Source: Halomarinibacterium sp041392205 (GTDB taxonomy: Bacteria > Bacteroidota > Bacteroidia > Flavobacteriales > Flavobacteriaceae). Taken from it: a stretch of 64,000 nt of DNA. The stretch is from NCBI GenBank assembly GCA_041392205.1, contig JAWKMO010000009.1, forward strand, positions 33,274 to 97,273. The letters are read 5' to 3'. The position numbers were made by a program, and so were the translations under genes. Below, one piece after another: positions 6,997 to 15,589 of this stretch (positions within the stretch are counted from its first letter, which is position 1; the number at the start of each line of letters is the position of its first letter). The notes below the pieces were generated by a model that saw only the letters and a program-made list of their open reading frames with translations, did not search any database and was not told the DNA's origin.

Positions 6997-9583
6997 TACC
7001 CTGAAACGATTTTACACCCATCTATACTGCTTTGTATTTATTGCAGTATTTTCTTCCCTTTCGGTTTCGGCTCAAATAAAAGAGCTCGACTCTGGAACAA
7101 GATATGCCATAAGAAGTATATCGGTTACTGGAACACAAACTTTTAATGAAAGTACCGTGATTGCTTTTACAGGCCTCAAAGTAGGAGATCGAATTTATAT
7201 CCCAGGTGAAAAATTAAGCAACGTAACAAAAAAACTTTGGGAACAAAACCTCTTTAGTGATATTGCCTTTTATGTTACTAATATTGAAGGAGATGAAGTT
7301 GACTTAGAATTATATATTGTAGAACTCCCAAAATTAAATGAAGTAACCATTGAGGGTATTCGCAAAGGAAAAGCCAAAGAAATTATTAAGGATAATAATT
7401 TGGTAAATGGAACAAAAATTACCAAAAACCTTATTACTACAACAAAAAACTACATTATTAATAAATACCGTGATCAAGGATTTTTTAATACCAAAGTCAT
7501 TGTTGCTACCACCCCTATTAAAGACTCTACAGGTGTTGAAACAGGGCAGGATATGAAAATTAATATCCATAAAGGGGATCGTGTAAAAGTAAAATCTATC
7601 ACTTTTGAAGGAAACGAACAAATAAAAGATAAAAAGCTTCGCAAGTTTATGAAAAATGTGAAGCAAAAAAATCCCATCAGGATTTTCAAAAAATCAAAAT
7701 ATACCGATGCTAATTTTGAAGAAGACAAAGCCACCCTTGTTCAAAAATATAAAGAAAATGGCTTTAGAGATGCTCGTGTAATTAAGGATACTCTAACCAT
7801 TATCGATGATAAAAATATTGCTTTAAAGTTAGCTATTGAAGAAGGAAAAAAATATTACTTTGGCGATATCCGTTTTATTGGGAACAGTGTTTATACCGAT
7901 GGCCAATTAAAACAATACCTTGGCATCAACAAAGGCGACACCTATAATGGCACGCTTCTACAAGAACGTATAGAAGATAAAACAGAACCCGATGCTGCCG
8001 ATATTACAAACCTCTACCAAAACGAAGGATACCTATTTTCCCAAATAAATCCTGTGGAAGTGGCTGTTAGAAATGACACGATAGATTTTGAAATTCGAAT
8101 TAGAGAAGGAAAACTTGCGTACTTTGACCACGTAACCGTAATTGGTAACGATAAAACCAACGACCACGTTATTTATCGAGAATTAAGAACCCGGCCAGGT
8201 CAAAAATACAGCAAACGAAATGTTATAAGAACCATTAGAGAATTAGGACAATTAGGCTATTTTGACCCAGAACAACTATCTCCCAACTTTAAAAATGTAG
8301 ATCCTAACAATGGTACCCTAGATATGGAATACTCTGTGGTTGAAAAGGGATCAAGCCAGATAGAATTACAAGGAGGTTATGGAGGAGGAGGCTTTGTAGG
8401 TACGTTAGGGTTGTCTTTCAACAATTTCTCACTTCGAAATATCTTTAATGGAGAAGCCTACAAACCCATCCCAATGGGAGATGGACAACGTCTTTCACTT
8501 AGAGCACAAGCAAGTACCTTTTATCAAACCTACAGCTTATCGGTTACTGAGCCTTGGTTAGGTGGTAAAAAACCCGTACAATTAAACACCTCATTTTCCC
8601 ACACTATTCAATACCGCTATGATTTTGTTGCTCGCGAACGAGATAAAGACCAGCGTTTTTTAATCACCGGAGGTTCGGTAGGAATTGCCAAAAGATTACA
8701 ATGGCCCGATGATTACTTTCAATTATCTCATGCCTTAAGTTTTCAGCATTACAACTTAAAAAATTATAATACCGGACTTTTTACCTTTGGGGATGGATTT
8801 TCAAATAACTTAGCCTACACCATAGGCCTTGGAAGAAACAGTACGTCTGCCAACCCAATTTATCCAAGAAGTGGTTCCGATTTTAGTGTAAGTGCAAAAC
8901 TAACCCTTCCCTATTCTTTATTTAATGGTGTAGATTACAGCGCATTAGCCGAAGAGAGAAGCGGTTTAGAAACTATTATTAACACCAATACTTCTACCGA
9001 AACCGAAGTAGTGGATGCCAGAGAACGGCGTTCAGAAATTGATCAAACCCGTTTTAATTGGTTAGAATATTACAAAGTGAAGTTTCAGGCGACTTGGTAC
9101 TCTACTATTGTTGGCGATTTAGTCTTGCGCCCCAAAGCCGAATTCGGGTTTTTAGGTGCTTACAATAACGATAGAGGAATTCCTCCCTTCGAACGCTTTT
9201 TTGTGGGAGGAGATGGTCTTGGAGCCTTTAGTTTGGATGGTAGAGAAGTAATCCAATTACGTGGTTATCCAAACCAATCGCTATCTCAACAAGATGGAGA
9301 TAACATTTACAATAAATTTTCGTTAGAGTTACGTTACCCCGTAACCCTTAAACAGTTGGCATCTATATATGTATTGGCATTTGCAGAAGGAGGGGGATCT
9401 TATAACGGCTTTAGAAATTACGACCCTTTTAATTTAAAAAGGTCTGCTGGCGCAGGAATTCGTATATTTATGCCCGCTTTTGGTCTTTTGGGGATAGATT
9501 TTGGATATGGCTTTGATCCTGTTTTAAATGGAAATCAAAAAAATGGATGGGAAACCCACTTTATCATTGGGCAACAGTTTTAA
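6965..9583 (+). CDS. bamA: Outer-membrane protein assembly factor BamA
   Basis: Central Omp85 component that folds and inserts beta-barrel proteins. The 872-residue protein has a hydrophobic signal (about residues 17-36), POTRA domains over roughly 45-460 and a barrel from about 470. The barrel includes a Gly-rich GGYGGGGFVGTLGLSF entry and a C-terminal strand ending HFIIGQQF with terminal Phe. There is no ATG near the start: after an in-frame stop at 6938 the first usable codon is TTG 6965, then TTG 6986. The reading frame overlaps uppS. Two Skp chaperone genes follow, the standard arrangement. Confidence 0.95.
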   Translation: MERRANNLNHNTLKRFYTHLYCFVFIAVFSSLSVSAQIKELDSGTRYAIRSISVTGTQTFNESTVIAFTGLKVGDRIYIPGEKLSNVTKKLWEQNLFSDIAFYVTNIEGDEVDLELYIVELPKLNEVTIEGIRKGKAKEIIKDNNLVNGTKITKNLITTTKNYIINKYRDQGFFNTKVIVATTPIKDSTGVETGQDMKINIHKGDRVKVKSITFEGNEQIKDKKLRKFMKNVKQKNPIRIFKKSKYTDANFEEDKATLVQKYKENGFRDARVIKDTLTIIDDKNIALKLAIEEGKKYYFGDIRFIGNSVYTDGQLKQYLGINKGDTYNGTLLQERIEDKTEPDAADITNLYQNEGYLFSQINPVEVAVRNDTIDFEIRIREGKLAYFDHVTVIGNDKTNDHVIYRELRTRPGQKYSKRNVIRTIRELGQLGYFDPEQLSPNFKNVDPNNGTLDMEYSVVEKGSSQIELQGGYGGGGFVGTLGLSFNNFSLRNIFNGEAYKPIPMGDGQRLSLRAQASTFYQTYSLSVTEPWLGGKKPVQLNTSFSHTIQYRYDFVARERDKDQRFLITGGSVGIAKRLQWPDDYFQLSHALSFQHYNLKNYNTGLFTFGDGFSNNLAYTIGLGRNSTSANPIYPRSGSDFSVSAKLTLPYSLFNGVDYSALAEERSGLETIINTNTSTETEVVDARERRSEIDQTRFNWLEYYKVKFQATWYSTIVGDLVLRPKAEFGFLGAYNNDRGIPPFERFFVGGDGLGAFSLDGREVIQLRGYPNQSLSQQDGDNIYNKFSLELRYPVTLKQLASIYVLAFAEGGGSYNGFRNYDPFNLKRSAGAGIRIFMPAFGLLGIDFGYGFDPVLNGNQKNGWETHFIIGQQF

Positions 9584-9620
9584 TTTTGGCACGATATTTT
9601 CTAAGTAACAACCAACGTAT

Positions 9621-10466
9621 ATGAAAACAATTAAAAACCTCATTTTACTAGTAACCGTTCTGTGCTTTTCATTGCAAATGGAAGCACAAAGAGGTGCACG
9701 TATAGGCTATATTGATATGGAATATATTCTTGAAAGTGTTCCCGAATATCAGGAAGCAACCACACAATTAGAGGGTAAAGTTCAAAAATGGAAAAAGGAT
9801 CTTGAAAAAATGGCTAAGGAAATTGACCAAATGAAACTGGATTTAGCTAACGAGAAAGTCCTTCTTACCAAAGAACTTATTGAAGAACGAGAAGAGGAAA
9901 TTAAAATCCTCGAAGATGAGATGCTTTCCTATCAACAAAATCGTTTTGGCCCTAATGGGGATTTGGATATTCAAAGAAGACAGCTAGTACAACCTATTCA
10001 AGATCAAGTTTTTAATATCGTTCAAGAAATTGCCGAAGCCCAGAAATACGACTTTATTTTTGATAAATCTGCAGATATCGTAATGCTTTTCGCTGCCAAA
10101 AGAAACGACATAAGCGATCAAGTGCTAAGACAAATAAACAGAGCTGCCAAACGTGAAGAAGCGGCTAATAAAAGAGATAAAAAAGAAATTGAAAAGCGGG
10201 AAGAACTCTCTGTAGAAGAAGATAAAGCCGTGACTGAAAGAGAAAAAGCCCTTGAAGACAAAAAAAATGAACGTGAAAAAATGTTGGAGGAGCGTCAAAA
10301 GCAAAGAGATTCTTTAAGAGCCGTTAAAAAAGCAGAGTTTGAAGCAAAAAGACAAAAACTTCTTGACGAAAGACAACAACGAAAAGATTCCATAGAAAAA
10401 GCTCGTAATGGTGGTGGCGGTCCTCCAGTAGAGGGAGGAGACGAAGGCGACGGCGGTGGAAACTAA
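9621..10466 (+). CDS. OmpH/Skp family periplasmic chaperone, long form
   Basis: Holdase for unfolded outer-membrane proteins. A signal peptide (about residues 1-22, ending MEAQ) is followed by the OmpH core with RIGYIDMEYILESVPEY and long coiled-coil helices. At 281 residues it is clearly longer than the usual 160-180. The extra C-terminal part (about 180-262) is a highly charged Lys/Glu/Arg coiled coil, ending in a Gly/Asp-rich tail. It follows bamA and precedes a second, standard-length paralogue. Confidence 0.93.
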   Translation: MKTIKNLILLVTVLCFSLQMEAQRGARIGYIDMEYILESVPEYQEATTQLEGKVQKWKKDLEKMAKEIDQMKLDLANEKVLLTKELIEEREEEIKILEDEMLSYQQNRFGPNGDLDIQRRQLVQPIQDQVFNIVQEIAEAQKYDFIFDKSADIVMLFAAKRNDISDQVLRQINRAAKREEAANKRDKKEIEKREELSVEEDKAVTEREKALEDKKNEREKMLEERQKQRDSLRAVKKAEFEAKRQKLLDERQQRKDSIEKARNGGGGPPVEGGDEGDGGGN

Positions 10467-10515
10467 TTAAAAATTTTACCAAATAAATCTATAAACACTC
10501 AAATAATTTCTTACA

Positions 10516-11025
10516 ATGAAAAAAATAAATGTACTTTTTGTAGCCATACTACTTTTTATAGGAGCTACTAGTTTTGTAAATGCACAATCCAAAGTAGCCC
10601 ATATTAATACCGGCGACTTAGTAGCTGCTATGCCAGAAATGAAAGCGGCACAAAGCCAATTGGAGAAACTTCAAAAAACCTACGATACCGAAATTAAGGC
10701 GATGGCTAAAGAGCTTGATACTAAAGTTAAGCAGTATGAAGCTGAAGCCGATTCTAAAACGGAAGAAGAAAATAGAAAACGTATTGAAGAAGTACAAGGT
10801 ATGCAAAACAATATTGGAGCATACCGTCAACAAGCGCTTCAAGACCTTCAGAAAAAAGAGGGGGATTTATTTCAACCCATATTAGACAAAGCTCGTACTG
10901 CTATTCAAAAAGTAGCCAGAGCGCAAGGATTTCAATATGTATTAGATTCTTCTCAAGGGTCTGGAGTAATTCTTTCAGACGGAAAAGATCTTCTAGCAGA
11001 TGTAAAGAAAGAATTAGGAATTTAA
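10516..11025 (+). CDS. OmpH/Skp family periplasmic chaperone, standard form
   Basis: A 169-residue Skp-like protein with a signal peptide (about residues 1-23, ending VNAQ), the KVAHINTGDLVAAMPEM N-terminal strand and helix, a coiled-coil arm and a C-terminal QYVLDSSQGSGVIL strand. It is the second chaperone after bamA, separated from the first by 49 bases and closed by a strong terminator, so it is probably the last gene of the bamA operon. Confidence 0.95.
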   Translation: MKKINVLFVAILLFIGATSFVNAQSKVAHINTGDLVAAMPEMKAAQSQLEKLQKTYDTEIKAMAKELDTKVKQYEAEADSKTEEENRKRIEEVQGMQNNIGAYRQQALQDLQKKEGDLFQPILDKARTAIQKVARAQGFQYVLDSSQGSGVILSDGKDLLADVKKELGI

Positions 11026-11046
11026 TCTCCTTTTAAAATTTTATTT

Positions 11047-11081
11047 AAGACCTCAAAGAAAAACCTTTGGGGTCTTTTTTT
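11047..11081 (+). terminator. Rho-independent terminator of the bamA-ompH operon
   Basis: A 12-bp stem (AAGACCTCAAAG with CTTTGGGGTCTT, one G-U pair) with a 6-base loop runs into seven T. It ends 14 bases before murI. Confidence 0.9.
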
Positions 11082-11094
11082 ATCTTAGCCTATT

Positions 11095-11886
11095 ATGAAT
11101 AAAAAGGGTGCTATTGGTATTTTTGACTCGGGTGTGGGGGGAACTTCCATCTGGAAAGAAATCCATGCCTTACTCCCTTTTGAGAACACCCTCTATCTGG
11201 CCGATAGTTATTATGCGCCATACGGAAATCGTTCTAGAGAGGATATCATTTCTTTAAGCATAAAAAACACCGAATTTCTTATCGCCCAAGGGTGTAAAAT
11301 TATTGTTGTAGCTTGTAATACGGCTACAACTAATGCTATTAAAGTACTTCGCGCAAAGTATTGTATTCCCATTATTGGTATTGAACCTGCTATAAAACCA
11401 GCTGCTTTACAAACTAAAACCAAAAGCATAGGAATTTTAGCTACCAAAGGAACCTTAAGTAGCGAACTATTTCATAAAACTTCAGAGGCATTTACTAATG
11501 GAATTACATTAACCGAAGTGGTAGGGGAAGGATTGGTGCCCCTCATTGAAAAAGGAGCTTTAGAGAGCCCAGAAATGTTGGCGTTATTAAAGAAGCATAC
11601 CCGTCCTTTCTTGGAAGCTTCCATAGATATTTTGGTGTTGGGTTGTACTCATTATCCTTATTTAATTCCTCAATTAGTGAAAATACTGCCCCCTAATATC
11701 CAAATCATCGATTCTGGAAAAGCGGTAGCCAAACAAACCAAAACCATTTTAGTAGAAAATAATCTATTGAATACCGAAGAGAGAACTCCAATGCTTCGGT
11801 TTTATACCAATGCTAAAACAGCTACGCTTCAGTTTTTATTACAGGATTTTGCTGAAAATATTTTAATTGAAAAAAAGGAATTTTAA
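11095..11886 (+). CDS. murI: Glutamate racemase
   Basis: Interconverts L- and D-glutamate to supply D-Glu for peptidoglycan. The 263-residue cytoplasmic enzyme has the N-terminal GIFDSGVGG motif (Asp11), the first catalytic cysteine in VACNTATTNA (Cys74) and the second in VLGCTHYPYL. Length and spacing are typical. It follows the terminator of the bamA operon and meets the carbonic anhydrase-like gene tail to tail, the two stop codons abutting. Confidence 0.97.
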   Translation: MNKKGAIGIFDSGVGGTSIWKEIHALLPFENTLYLADSYYAPYGNRSREDIISLSIKNTEFLIAQGCKIIVVACNTATTNAIKVLRAKYCIPIIGIEPAIKPAALQTKTKSIGILATKGTLSSELFHKTSEAFTNGITLTEVVGEGLVPLIEKGALESPEMLALLKKHTRPFLEASIDILVLGCTHYPYLIPQLVKILPPNIQIIDSGKAVAKQTKTILVENNLLNTEERTPMLRFYTNAKTATLQFLLQDFAENILIEKKEF

Positions 11887-12399
11887 CTACTCTTTAAACC
11901 AACTGGAATACTTCACATAATTATCTGCAATCCTATTGATTTCTCCTTCAATTAATTCTTTGCTGATGTCCTTTACTTTTTTAGCAGGAATACCGGCATA
12001 AATACTACCGCTTTCCACACGGGTATTTTTAGTTACTACGGCACCAGCAGCAATAATACTGTTACTTTCCACCACACAATCGTCCATGACAATACTTCCC
12101 ATGCCAATCAACACATTATCGTGTACCGTGCAGCCATGCACAATAGCATTGTGCCCAATCGATACATTGTTACCTATAGTGGTGGGCGAGGTTTTATAGG
12201 TTGCGTGAATTACCGCCCCATCCTGCACATTTACTTTATTCCCCATTTTAATAAAATGCACATCGCCACGAACGACAGCGTTAAACCAAATACTGCAATG
12301 GTTACCCATTACTACATCGCCAACAATGGTAGCACTTTCGGCAATAAAGCAATCGGAAGGGATTTGAGGATGTTTTCCGTTGATGGGTTTTATAATCAT
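11887..12399 (-). CDS. Gamma carbonic anhydrase-like hexapeptide-repeat protein
   Basis: A 170-residue left-handed beta-helix protein with repeated hexapeptide turns (for example IGNNVSIGHNAIVHGCTVHDNVLIG, given here only as its 20-residue core VSIGHNAIVHGCTVHDNVLI). The histidines of the HATY and GHNAIVHGC segments match the zinc ligands of the gamma class. Relatives (YrdA, PaaY, CaiE-like) may be carbonic anhydrases, thioesterase accessories or unassigned metal proteins, so activity is not proven. It lies convergent with murI and downstream of the LytTR pair. Confidence 0.88.
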   Translation of the reverse strand: MIIKPINGKHPQIPSDCFIAESATIVGDVVMGNHCSIWFNAVVRGDVHFIKMGNKVNVQDGAVIHATYKTSPTTIGNNVSIGHNAIVHGCTVHDNVLIGMGSIVMDDCVVESNSIIAAGAVVTKNTRVESGSIYAGIPAKKVKDISKELIEGEINRIADNYVKYSSWFKE

Positions 12400-12414
12400 A
12401 TATAATGTATAAAT

Positions 12415-12440
12415 AGGTTTCGACTGCGCTCAACTAGACA
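12415..12440 (-). repeat. Possible fragment of a dispersed flavobacterial intergenic repeat
   Basis: The 42 bases between two genes contain TTTCGACTGCGCTCAA, more GC-rich than its surroundings. From memory this motif (TTGAGCGCAGTCGAAA on the other strand) recurs between genes in many Flavobacteriia. No second copy was noticed in this window, so the call rests on recall and not on repetition seen here. Confidence 0.35.
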
Positions 12441-12441
12441 A

Positions 12442-13173
12442 TTAGCTAAAATAACTCAACAATTCTTTCTTTTTAGAAGGACTTACCATAATTTCTTTTC
12501 CATTTTCCAGCACCACACTGCCACCCTTTCCTTTTTTATATTCCACGATGGCATTCACATTTACCAAATATGATTTGTGCACCCGAGCAAAACCATTTTC
12601 AGTGAGCATGTCTTCAAAATATTTTAAGGTTTTACTTACGAGCTTCTTTTTGTCTTTCAAAAATATTTGCGTGTAATTATCGTCTGCCTGGCAATACAAA
12701 ATATCCTCTACCTGCAAGACTTCAAAACCATTTTGCAACGGAATGGTAATCTTTCCGGCAACCCCCGTTTGTTTCGGTTTTAAAATAGTGTTTTGCAATC
12801 GGTTTTCCTGTTCTTTAATTTCAGAAACATAATTTACCGCTGCTATCAGCTTATCAATATCAATGGGTTTCAGTAAATAATACGAAGCGTGTGCATTTAA
12901 AGCATCAATAGCGTAGTGATCGTAGGCGGTGACAAAAACGGTTTCAAAAGTTCTATCACCCACTTTATCCAACAAATCGAAGGCATTTCCATAGGGCATT
13001 TCTACATCAAGAAATACCAAATCCAACTCATGGCTGTTAATGAGAATGAAAGCCTCATCAATGTTTGCGGCTTCTCCCAAAACGGCTACATTTTGGCAGT
13101 ACTTTGCAAGGTAATTTTTTAAAATTTCCCGACTGGTTTCTTCGTCTTCAACCACGATAGCGCGTAAGTTCAT
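12442..13173 (-). CDS. LytTR-family response regulator
   Basis: A 243-residue two-component regulator. The receiver domain (about 3-118) has the acidic pocket VVEDE, phosphoacceptor Asp56 in LVFLDVEMP and a conserved Lys in LLKPID. A LytTR DNA-binding domain (about 143-240) shows the family pattern with EDILYCQADDNYTQIF and ARVHKSYLVNV. Its ATG immediately follows the sensor kinase stop, so they form a pair. Likely targets include its own operon and the neighbouring VWA lipoprotein gene, an inference from shared promoter motifs. Confidence 0.93.
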   Translation of the reverse strand: MNLRAIVVEDEETSREILKNYLAKYCQNVAVLGEAANIDEAFILINSHELDLVFLDVEMPYGNAFDLLDKVGDRTFETVFVTAYDHYAIDALNAHASYYLLKPIDIDKLIAAVNYVSEIKEQENRLQNTILKPKQTGVAGKITIPLQNGFEVLQVEDILYCQADDNYTQIFLKDKKKLVSKTLKYFEDMLTENGFARVHKSYLVNVNAIVEYKKGKGGSVVLENGKEIMVSPSKKKELLSYFS

Positions 13174-15387
13174 TTAGTCTTTTTTTAAGGTCAATTTTAC
13201 TAAGGTTCCTTCTGTATTTTCAAGAACATCTTCAATTTTTACATCCACTTTATCCTTATACATTTCGTTAAGTATGGAGATTCTTTTTTGAATATTCCCC
13301 ATTCCTTTTGACTTTTGTTTTTTCTGATTTTCAGTCTTTAATTCCTTTGATTTTGTTCTTCCAATTCCGTTATCTTCAATAGTAATAATAACCGTTTCAG
13401 AATCTTTTTGATGAAATTCAATTTTCAACATTCCTTTTTCTTCTTTATACCGAAGCCCATGCCAAACAGCATTTTCTACATAAGGCTGAAGCAACATGGG
13501 TGGAATCACAAAATCGTCTACATTAATACTTTCGTCCACCGTTACTTCGTAATCAAATTTATCCTTAAAACGAAAATGTTCTAGTTTTACATAGAGTTCC
13601 AACAATTCAATTTCTTTGGAAAGCGGAATAAAATCTTCTTCGCTATTCTCCAAAACAGAACGCATTAACTGGGAAAATTCGCTTAAATATTTATTAGCGG
13701 CACGCTCATCGTTGCTGGCAATAAAACTATTTACCGAGTTAAGGGCATTAAAGATAAAATGCGGATTCATTTGGGTTCGCAACGATTTTAACGCAAGGAG
13801 ATTATTGGCAAATTTTTGTTGCTTTACATTTTTACGTTGCGAATATGCCGTAAACAATAATAATAAGGCAATAGCAATTAAAGACCCTATAATCCATTTT
13901 TGGGTTTTGTTATTTTTTTCAATTAATTCCTGATTTTCAAAAGCCAATTTGTAACGGCTTTCATTTAAGGCACGTTCGTTTTCAAGACTGGTAATTCGGT
14001 TTTGCTTTAATGCAATTTCTTTACTAAAACGGGTTGCTTGGGATAATTCTTGTTCTTTTTTTATATACAACTCATCTACTACTTCTACATACCGCTCATA
14101 ACTTTCTGTAGCTTTTCCATAATCCCCAATATCTCTATAGACTTCTGAAAGTTTCCGTGTCGCATCTTTTTGTACTATTAAATCCTCTTTTTTATCGGCC
14201 TCTGCTATACTTTTTTCTAGAAAAGGAATAGCCTCTTGATATTTATCTTGAGCTACATAAGCATTGGCAATTTTATAATTTGCCCTTTGTGGTGATAAAA
14301 CATCTTTATTAATATCATCCATAGACATCCCTTTATCGTCTGAAATAGATTCTATTTCATCAATATCATTTAATGCTTCTTTTCGTAATTCTATTTCCTT
14401 TTCAAAATCTCGTTTCTGATTATAAAAATCGGCTACTTTATTTTTTTCTTCCACCGCTCTTTTTTTGTTTTCACTTTTTGAAAGAGAAAGGGAATTATCG
14501 AAATAGGTTTGCGCTTCTTCAATAGCGCCGCCTTTTGCATAGGCTTCCCCAATTTTCGAATTCAAATCGGTGATTTTTGGAGTAATCTTTTTTTGAGAAG
14601 CAATATCCAAGCCTTTTTGGTAATTAAAGACACTTTTTACAGCATCGTTGGTAGCTTTATAATTATCCCCCAATCCCTCATAGACTTCGACTTGCTGGTA
14701 AGGGGTGAGTTGAGAGTTCAGTATATTTTTAAATTCCTGAATGCTTTCTTGATAATTTCCGTTTTGCATATAGGCTTTCGCCAATTTAATTCGAACACTG
14801 CTTTTAGGACTAAAATTGACACTTTGCTTAAAATTGGATAACGCCAAATCTGGCAATTGCCATTGCAAGTTAATATCCCCTAGGGTTTCAAAGGCTTCAG
14901 CATTTTGAAGTTTTGAGGGAGTTTTTCCAGTTACAGACTCGAGGGCTTTCGTAACGTATTCAATACTGCGTTTGGCATCTTTTTTTAAAAAGTACTGGGC
15001 AGAATCAATATACACCTTAAAATAGTCTTGGTTGGAAGTTCTTGATTTTGTTCCTAAAGGAGCTCGTTCTCTTTCAACTTCTTCCACTTCTATGGTAATT
15101 TTTTGCGTATCTTTTATGATATAGAAGACCGTTTTAAAATCATCACTACGCACTACGAGTTCGTCCCCAACTTTTGCTTCAATAGCAAATTCCCCAGCCC
15201 TATTGGTGGTGGTATATCCTTTCCCGGTAATCTCAATATTTACTCTGGCAATGGGGGTAAAGTCTGCTGCATTCACCACCTTCCCTTTTAATGTAAAAGA
15301 AGTTTGTGAGGGCATTTTATTTTGAGTAAAACCAAAAACTAATGCACTAAAAAACAAGATGGTAAATAAAGTAAATCTCAGTTTCAT
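13174..15387 (-). CDS. TPR-containing LytS-type sensor histidine kinase
   Basis: A 737-residue membrane kinase. The signal peptide MKLRFTLFTILFF is followed by a carboxypeptidase-regulatory-like beta domain (about 30-95). TPR repeats span about 125-430 in the periplasm, then a coiled coil, one membrane helix (WIIGSLIAIALLLLFTA, about residue 500), a His_kinase domain with phosphoacceptor His543 in NPHFIFNALN, and an HATPase domain (ENAVWHG, EDNGIG, GMGNIQKRI). A start 20 codons upstream (15447) would add a non-signal leader, so 15387 is preferred; the candidate -7 element at 15403-15410 fits this start. Confidence 0.93.
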   Translation of the reverse strand: MKLRFTLFTILFFSALVFGFTQNKMPSQTSFTLKGKVVNAADFTPIARVNIEITGKGYTTTNRAGEFAIEAKVGDELVVRSDDFKTVFYIIKDTQKITIEVEEVERERAPLGTKSRTSNQDYFKVYIDSAQYFLKKDAKRSIEYVTKALESVTGKTPSKLQNAEAFETLGDINLQWQLPDLALSNFKQSVNFSPKSSVRIKLAKAYMQNGNYQESIQEFKNILNSQLTPYQQVEVYEGLGDNYKATNDAVKSVFNYQKGLDIASQKKITPKITDLNSKIGEAYAKGGAIEEAQTYFDNSLSLSKSENKKRAVEEKNKVADFYNQKRDFEKEIELRKEALNDIDEIESISDDKGMSMDDINKDVLSPQRANYKIANAYVAQDKYQEAIPFLEKSIAEADKKEDLIVQKDATRKLSEVYRDIGDYGKATESYERYVEVVDELYIKKEQELSQATRFSKEIALKQNRITSLENERALNESRYKLAFENQELIEKNNKTQKWIIGSLIAIALLLLFTAYSQRKNVKQQKFANNLLALKSLRTQMNPHFIFNALNSVNSFIASNDERAANKYLSEFSQLMRSVLENSEEDFIPLSKEIELLELYVKLEHFRFKDKFDYEVTVDESINVDDFVIPPMLLQPYVENAVWHGLRYKEEKGMLKIEFHQKDSETVIITIEDNGIGRTKSKELKTENQKKQKSKGMGNIQKRISILNEMYKDKVDVKIEDVLENTEGTLVKLTLKKD

Positions 15388-15400
15388 GTTGTTTTTAAAA

Positions 15401-15569
15401 TGTAAACATACGCACTTTGAGGCAGATGAAAAAACGTGTTTTTTCAATTCAACTTCATTTTAATACGTAAAAAGGAGGGTTCTCTAAAAAAGGGGGAGCA
15501 TTCCCTCAATGAAAAGGGGGTGTTGCTCAAAGTAGATTGTGGATGAAAAAAGTTGAAAGTATGTTTACA
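15401..15569. promoter_or_regulatory. Divergent promoter region of the LytTR system and the VWA lipoprotein
   Basis: The identical 11-mer GTATGTTTACA occurs on the minus strand at 15401-15411 and on the plus strand at 15559-15569. In each case it lies about 15-20 bases before a start codon, and it contains a variant -7 box (TATGTTTA). On the plus strand TTG at 15537-15539 is 20 bases upstream of the box. Between them lie three A/G-rich direct repeats with G-runs at 15474-15479, 15492-15496 and 15516-15520, possible regulator sites. Confidence 0.5.
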
Positions 15570-15589
15570 ATAAATTAAAACTGTTAGTT

